DNA of 64,000 bases from Lysobacterales bacterium PRO7 (GTDB taxonomy: Bacteria; Pseudomonadota; Gammaproteobacteria; Xanthomonadales; Rhodanobacteraceae), in the NCBI GenBank assembly GCA_021404785.1, contig QWHH01000003.1, positions 124,001 to 188,000 of the forward strand. Reading direction: 5' to 3'. Below the pieces are notes generated by a model that searched no databases, was not told the DNA's origin, and saw only the letters and a program-made list of their open reading frames with translations. Numbering within the stretch: position 1 is the stretch's first letter; the number at the start of each line of letters is the position of its first letter. The translations under genes were made by a program, and so were the position numbers. This document shows positions 60,174 to 64,000 of the stretch, one piece after another.

Positions 60174-61187
60174 CTAGCTGTTATCACGCTTCTGCAGGCG
60201 TTCACGCGTCAGCTGCTGCGCCACCCGCGCCATGCCTTCGGCCATGCTCACGCGCGGGACATAGCCCAGGTCGCGGCGTGCGGCGGAAATATCGAACCAC
60301 AACGCGGTGGACAGGCGGTCGACGATGAAGCGCGTCAGCGGCGGGGCTTTCTGAATGCCCAAGGCGCCATAAGCGCCTTCGAAGGTGTTCGCCAGAAAGC
60401 GCAGCGGCGCTTCCGGCAGGCGCCGCGTCTCCGGGGGGAAGCCGCCGGCATTGAGCCAGCCGTTGAGCAGGTCTTCGTTGAACACCGGCTCGCCCTGACT
60501 GATGAAGTACTTCTTGCCCGCGATGAGCGAACCGACACCGAGCTTTTCCAGCGCCAGCACGTGCGCATCGGCCGCGTTGTCGATGTAGATCGTGTCGATT
60601 TTCTTCGGCGTCTTGCCGATGAAACGCAATTTTCCCGCACGCGCCTTGGCCAGCACGAGCGGCAGGAAGGTGGGATCGTCCGGGCCCCACACGATCTGCG
60701 GTCGCAGCACGACCGTGGCCAGTTGCGGACCATTCGCTGCGAGCACGTGCTGTTCGGCCAGCGCCTTGGTATGCGCGTAGGCGTTCATGAACGGCTGCGC
60801 GTATGGCGCGGATTCGTCGATGCCTTCCTGATCAGTGCCGTCCTGCACCACGCTCGGGCTCGACGTGAACACGAGTTTGCCGATCTCGTTCAATTCGCAG
60901 GCCGCGAGCACGTTGTCGGTGCCGCGCACATTGGTTTCGTAAAAATCCTCGAGCGGGCCCCACGGCGCCACCTTGGCCGCGCAATGCACGATCGCATCGA
61001 CACCCTTGCTGGCCTCGATGACCAGTTCCATGCTGGCGATGTCGCCGAGGCGCTGCTCGACGCCGAGCGCATCCAGTGCTGCATGCCGGTTGCGGCTGAA
61101 CGAGCGCACGGCGTGCCCGGCTGCGGCGAGCTGCTTGCAGATCGCGCTGCCAAGGAAACCGCCACCACCGGTTACGAGGATTTTCAT
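60174..61187 (-). CDS. NAD(P)-dependent epimerase/OleD-like ketone reductase
   Basis: 337-residue extended SDR. The Rossmann loop is ILVTGGGGFLGSAI, VHCAAKVAPWG is typical of the 3-beta-hydroxysteroid dehydrogenase branch, the catalytic pair is in YAHTKALAEQ (Tyr, Lys), and LRPQIVWGPDD follows. The overall pattern, including KKYFISQGEPV and DLGYVPRVSMAEGM, resembles OleD, the 2-alkyl-3-oxoalkanoate reductase of long-chain olefin synthesis in Xanthomonas relatives. No oleA, oleB or oleC is in the window, so that function is only suggested. Confidence 0.82.
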   Translation of the reverse strand: MKILVTGGGGFLGSAICKQLAAAGHAVRSFSRNRHAALDALGVEQRLGDIASMELVIEASKGVDAIVHCAAKVAPWGPLEDFYETNVRGTDNVLAACELNEIGKLVFTSSPSVVQDGTDQEGIDESAPYAQPFMNAYAHTKALAEQHVLAANGPQLATVVLRPQIVWGPDDPTFLPLVLAKARAGKLRFIGKTPKKIDTIYIDNAADAHVLALEKLGVGSLIAGKKYFISQGEPVFNEDLLNGWLNAGGFPPETRRLPEAPLRFLANTFEGAYGALGIQKAPPLTRFIVDRLSTALWFDISAARRDLGYVPRVSMAEGMARVAQQLTRERLQKRDNS

Positions 61188-61270
61188 CGGGTGGATTGTA
61201 GCGATTCCTTTGGCGCACGGGCGTGATCCACCTCGCAGCGCGCTAAACTGGCCACGTCAGGAGTAGACCC

Positions 61271-61969
61271 ATGCAACGCATACTCGTCACCGGCACCAAC
61301 CGCGGCCTCGGCCTGGAATTCGTGCGCCAACTGCTGGCCCGCGGCGACCGGGTCATCGCTACCTGCCGGCATCCGGGCAAGGCACTGGCATTGACCGAAC
61401 TCGCCGCCGCGCATCCCGGACATCTGCACACCCTGCCGCTGGACCTTGCCAGCGAACGTTCCATCGCCGAAGCCGCGCGCGAAACCGCCGCGTTGACGGA
61501 TACGCTGGACGCACTGATCAACAACGCCGGCATGCTGGTGTCAGGCGAACGCTTCGGCGCGGTCGAGCACAAATCGCTGGTCGACAGTTTCGCCGCGAAC
61601 GTCGCCGGACCGGTGTTGCTGACACAGGCGTTGATTCCGCTGCTGGAGAAGGGCAAGAGTCCCAGGGTGTTGAGCATTACCTCACGCCTCGGATCGATCG
61701 CGGGCACGACGGCGTTCGGCACGCCGAGTTACGCGATGAGCAAAGCCGCGTTGAACATGGCCACGCGCCAACTCGCCGCTGCGCTCGCACCCCGTGGCAT
61801 CATCGTGTTGTGCGCAAGTCCCGGTTGGGTGAAAACCGACATGGGCGGCGACAATGCGCCAGTCACGCCGCACGATTCCGTCGCCGGATTGCTCAAGGTG
61901 CTGGACGCGGCGACGAAAAACGATGCGGGACGATTTGTCGATTACAAAGGTGCGTCGATTGCGTGGTGA
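61271..61969 (+). CDS. Short-chain dehydrogenase/reductase (C-factor/sniffer type)
   Basis: 232-residue classical SDR. ILVTGTNRGLGLEFVRQLLA has the TGxxxGxG cofactor loop, LINNAGML the NAG motif, ITSRLGSI the serine, and YAMSKAALN the catalytic Tyr and Lys. The TNRGLGLEF start and SPGWVKTDMGG are typical of the C-factor/sniffer-like subgroup, whose carbonyl substrates vary. Its last 28 bp overlap the end of the convergent hydrolase gene. Confidence 0.87.
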   Translation: MQRILVTGTNRGLGLEFVRQLLARGDRVIATCRHPGKALALTELAAAHPGHLHTLPLDLASERSIAEAARETAALTDTLDALINNAGMLVSGERFGAVEHKSLVDSFAANVAGPVLLTQALIPLLEKGKSPRVLSITSRLGSIAGTTAFGTPSYAMSKAALNMATRQLAAALAPRGIIVLCASPGWVKTDMGGDNAPVTPHDSVAGLLKVLDAATKNDAGRFVDYKGASIAW

Positions 61970-62763
61970 GCACCCGCGCCGGATTTGTCCGTCAGGAATT
62001 CCTCGACGCGCGCATTGAATTCCTCGATCGCATCGAACGGCGTGCCGTGGCGTGAGCCTTTCACGACCACGAATTCGGCGTCTTGGAATCGTGCGGCTTC
62101 GGTGCGTTTTTCGGTGAGCGCGGTGTAGTCGAATTCCGCGGCAATGATCAGCACGGGACAGGCGATGGCGTGGATGCGTTCGAGCGCGCTCCAGCCGATC
62201 AGGGCGTGGATGGTGGCCAGATAGGCCTTTTTCGGATTCGCCCCGACCACATCGATCACGCGCTGGCGCTTGGGCGCCTGGTCCTCGTGCGGGAACAGGC
62301 GGTTGGCGATGAGTTTCGCGGTGCGGCGCAGGCCCAGAACGTGCACGAGCGCGACCTGCATGCGCGCTTCCATCCATTTGCGCGGCGTGTCGGTGCGGTA
62401 GTTTGCGAGCGCATTGCACAGTACGAGCTTGTTTACGCGCGCAGGGCGCATCAATGCCATTTCCTGGGCGACCGCGCCACCGAGCGAAAAGCCGAGCAGG
62501 TTTGTGGATTCGATGCCAAGCGCATCGAGCAAGGTCCACAAATCCGCCGCGAATTGCGCGATGGAATATGGTCCCGGCGGCTTGGTGCTTCGGCCGGAAC
62601 CGCGCAGGTCGGGCAGGATCAGGCTGAAATGCCGCGCGAAATCCTCACGCTGGAACGCCCAGTCGTCGCCGCTCGAACCCAGGCCGTGGATCAGCAGCAA
62701 CGGCGGGCCGCGACCTTCGCATTCATAGTAAATTGACGCGCCGTTGACTTGGGCTGCGGGCAT
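61942..62763 (-). CDS. Alpha/beta hydrolase
   Basis: 273-residue soluble hydrolase. The oxyanion region is LLLIHGLGSSGDDW, the nucleophile elbow is GFSLGGAVAQEMAL, the acid is probably in IIAAEFDYTAL, and the His is in VKGSRHGTPFD. It resembles 3-oxoadipate enol-lactonase/esterase-type enzymes; substrate unknown. The ATG at 62763 lies only 9 bp from the ATG of the divergent exported protein, so its promoter must lie within that gene. Confidence 0.86.
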   Translation of the reverse strand: MPAAQVNGASIYYECEGRGPPLLLIHGLGSSGDDWAFQREDFARHFSLILPDLRGSGRSTKPPGPYSIAQFAADLWTLLDALGIESTNLLGFSLGGAVAQEMALMRPARVNKLVLCNALANYRTDTPRKWMEARMQVALVHVLGLRRTAKLIANRLFPHEDQAPKRQRVIDVVGANPKKAYLATIHALIGWSALERIHAIACPVLIIAAEFDYTALTEKRTEAARFQDAEFVVVKGSRHGTPFDAIEEFNARVEEFLTDKSGAGAHHAIDAPL

Positions 62764-62772
62764 ACTGGTCTC

Positions 62773-63543
62773 ATGAAAAATTTTCTTGGCGCAAAAAGTA
62801 TAGCCGCGACGGTGTTGGCGCTTGTCGGCCTGACGGTATCCGCGGCTGAAACATGGACCGGCCATGCCGCCTTGGCGGACGGCGGCGCACCGGTCTATAA
62901 CGAAATCCATTACCTGTTTGGCGACGAGCGCCTTGTCGTCTACACCTGCCCCGATGGCCAACCCTTCGCGCGCAAGACGATTTCCGAAAACAGCAACGCG
63001 CAGGCGCCGGATTTCTCCATGCTGGATGCGCGTTGGGGCTACCGTGAAGGTGTACGCGGCAAGGACTCGTCGCGCGAGATTTTCGTGCAGCGCAAGCCCG
63101 AGATGGCGGAAAAATCCGCGCTGCTCGAGTTGCCAAAGGACGGTGTCATCGATGCCGGCTTCGATGCCTACGTGCGCAAACACTGGGATGCGCTGGCGCG
63201 CGGGGACACCCTGCGTTTCAATTTCCTCGTACCAAGCAAGCGCATGTTCTATGCGTTCGACCTGAGCCGGGTCGATTCCGGCAGCGACGCGACGCGCCTG
63301 ACCCTGCGCCTGGCGCTCGGTGCGTGGTACGCATTCCTGACGCCGCATATCGACGTCACCTACGACCGCGCGACGCGACGGCTGCTGCGCTTCGCCGGCA
63401 TGTCGAACATCCGTGACGAAAACCTGAAGAATCTCGACGTGCGCATCGAGTTTCCGCAGGCGCCGCGTCCGGCGACGCAGGAACAGGTCGCCGCTGCGGG
63501 CGCGGAACCGCTGGTGAATTCCTGTGCCGGATCGGGCAAATAA
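62773..63543 (+). CDS. Exported hypothetical protein
   Basis: 256 residues with a signal peptide (MKNFLGAKSIAATVLALVGL, cleavage near VSA-AET). The mature part has HYLFGDERLVVYTCPDGQPF, FSMLDARWGYREGVRG, RFNFLVPSKRMFYAFDLSRV and a closing NLKNLDVRIEFPQAP. It appears to be a beta-rich periplasmic protein without catalytic motifs that I recognise. A similar ORF in related genomes is plausible but I cannot name a family. It ends 4 bp before trmL and may share its transcript. Confidence 0.72.
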   Translation: MKNFLGAKSIAATVLALVGLTVSAAETWTGHAALADGGAPVYNEIHYLFGDERLVVYTCPDGQPFARKTISENSNAQAPDFSMLDARWGYREGVRGKDSSREIFVQRKPEMAEKSALLELPKDGVIDAGFDAYVRKHWDALARGDTLRFNFLVPSKRMFYAFDLSRVDSGSDATRLTLRLALGAWYAFLTPHIDVTYDRATRRLLRFAGMSNIRDENLKNLDVRIEFPQAPRPATQEQVAAAGAEPLVNSCAGSGK

Positions 63544-63547
63544 GACA

Positions 63548-64000
63548 ATGCTGCACGTCGTGCTGTACGAGCCGGAGATCCCGCCGAACACGGGTAACGC
63601 GATTCGCCTGTGCGCGAATTCCGGTGCGCGCCTGCACCTGATCCGGCCGCTGGGTTTCGATCTGGATCACGCCAAGCTGCGCCGCGCCGGCCTGGACTAC
63701 CACGAATTCGCCGATGTCGCCGTGCATGATTCACTCGACGCTTTCATGGCGGATGTAAAACCGGCACGCCTTTTCGCGCTGTCCACGCGCGGACGCAATT
63801 TGTATACGAATGTACAGTTTCGCGCGGACGATGCGGTACTGTTCGGCCCGGAAACGCGTGGCTTGCCACAAGCCGTGCTCGACGCGCTGCCACCGGAACA
63901 GCGCCTGCGCCTGCCGATGCGGCCCGACAATCGGAGTCTTAATCTTTCCAACGCCGTCGCCGTCGTCGCCTATGAGGCCTGGCGGCAAATAGGATTCGCC
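63548..64000 (+). CDS. trmL: tRNA (cytidine(34)-2'-O)-methyltransferase, 3' end cut by window
   Basis: 151 codons are visible without a stop; the E. coli protein has 157 residues, so only a few C-terminal residues are missing. This is a SPOUT-fold enzyme that 2'-O-methylates the wobble base of leucine tRNAs. MLHVVLYEPEIPPNTGNAIR is the family start; LFGPETRGLP and RPDNRSLNLSNAVAVVAYEA form the trefoil-knot SAM site. It starts 4 bp after the preceding stop. Confidence 0.95.
   Translation, partial: MLHVVLYEPEIPPNTGNAIRLCANSGARLHLIRPLGFDLDHAKLRRAGLDYHEFADVAVHDSLDAFMADVKPARLFALSTRGRNLYTNVQFRADDAVLFGPETRGLPQAVLDALPPEQRLRLPMRPDNRSLNLSNAVAVVAYEAWRQIGFA

Overview
The window is a gene-dense, GC-rich bacterial chromosome segment with short gaps, many 4-bp ATGA/TTGA start-stop overlaps and no mobile element, CRISPR array, rRNA or tRNA gene that I can see. 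The gene content points to Gammaproteobacteria, order Xanthomonadales (Lysobacterales), probably the Rhodanobacteraceae side (Dokdonella/Rudaea-like). Supporting signs are the tetrameric glyQ/glyS synthetase, the bioBFHC cluster beside comF, ubiJ-ubiB, yajQ, a TonB receptor paired with an S9 peptidase, a ketosynthase/chain-length-factor pair of aryl-polyene type, and secreted proteins ending in an IFxD(G/N)F tail. The genus is inference from memory, not a search result.

Layout. 1-6.1 kb: N-terminal part of a type II/IV secretion ATPase, divergent glyQS, then a secreted prolyl-oligopeptidase. 6.3-12.3 kb: large TonB-dependent receptor with a clear terminator, a YbaY-type lipoprotein, and mnmG with a large inverted repeat in its leader. 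12.5-12.9 kb: a 64-residue protein between a near-consensus sigma-54 promoter and a strong terminator. 12.9-20.2 kb: membrane-anchored glutamate-synthase-like FMN protein, ubiA, comF, and bioB-bioF-bioH-bioC. 20.2-30.9 kb: secreted hypothetical, tag, EamA transporter, folE-MFS-dehydratase operon, a beta-lactamase-fold hydrolase and a glycine-rich choice-of-anchor protein transcribed divergently, an RlmI-like methyltransferase and a rhomboid protease.

31.0-40.2 kb: a full kdp potassium system in the order small membrane ORF, kdpF, kdpA, kdpB, porin, kdpC, kdpD, kdpE, with a T-rich KdpE-like site upstream. The outer-membrane porin between kdpB and kdpC is notable. 40.3-46.6 kb: phhA, a beta-propeller protein, hemD-hemX-hemY, a YiiD-type thioesterase and a lipoprotein. 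46.7-48.8 kb: rhodanese-secB-gpsA. 48.8-51.5 kb: a three-gene ketosynthase, chain-length-factor and glycosyltransferase operon without its usual partners. 51.6-55.6 kb: small exported protein, hemF, and divergent aceA/LysR sharing an operator-rich promoter. 55.6-61.2 kb: an all-minus block (acyltransferase, arfB, yajQ, truC, ubiB, ubiJ, OleD-like reductase). 61.3-64 kb: SDR, alpha/beta hydrolase, exported protein, and trmL cut by the window end.

Best leads for something undescribed: the sigma-54-driven small protein, the shared IFxD(G/N)F tail on two neighbouring divergent secreted proteins, the porin and small membrane ORF inside the kdp operon, and the orphan ketosynthase operon. All function calls come from reading motifs; no database search was run.
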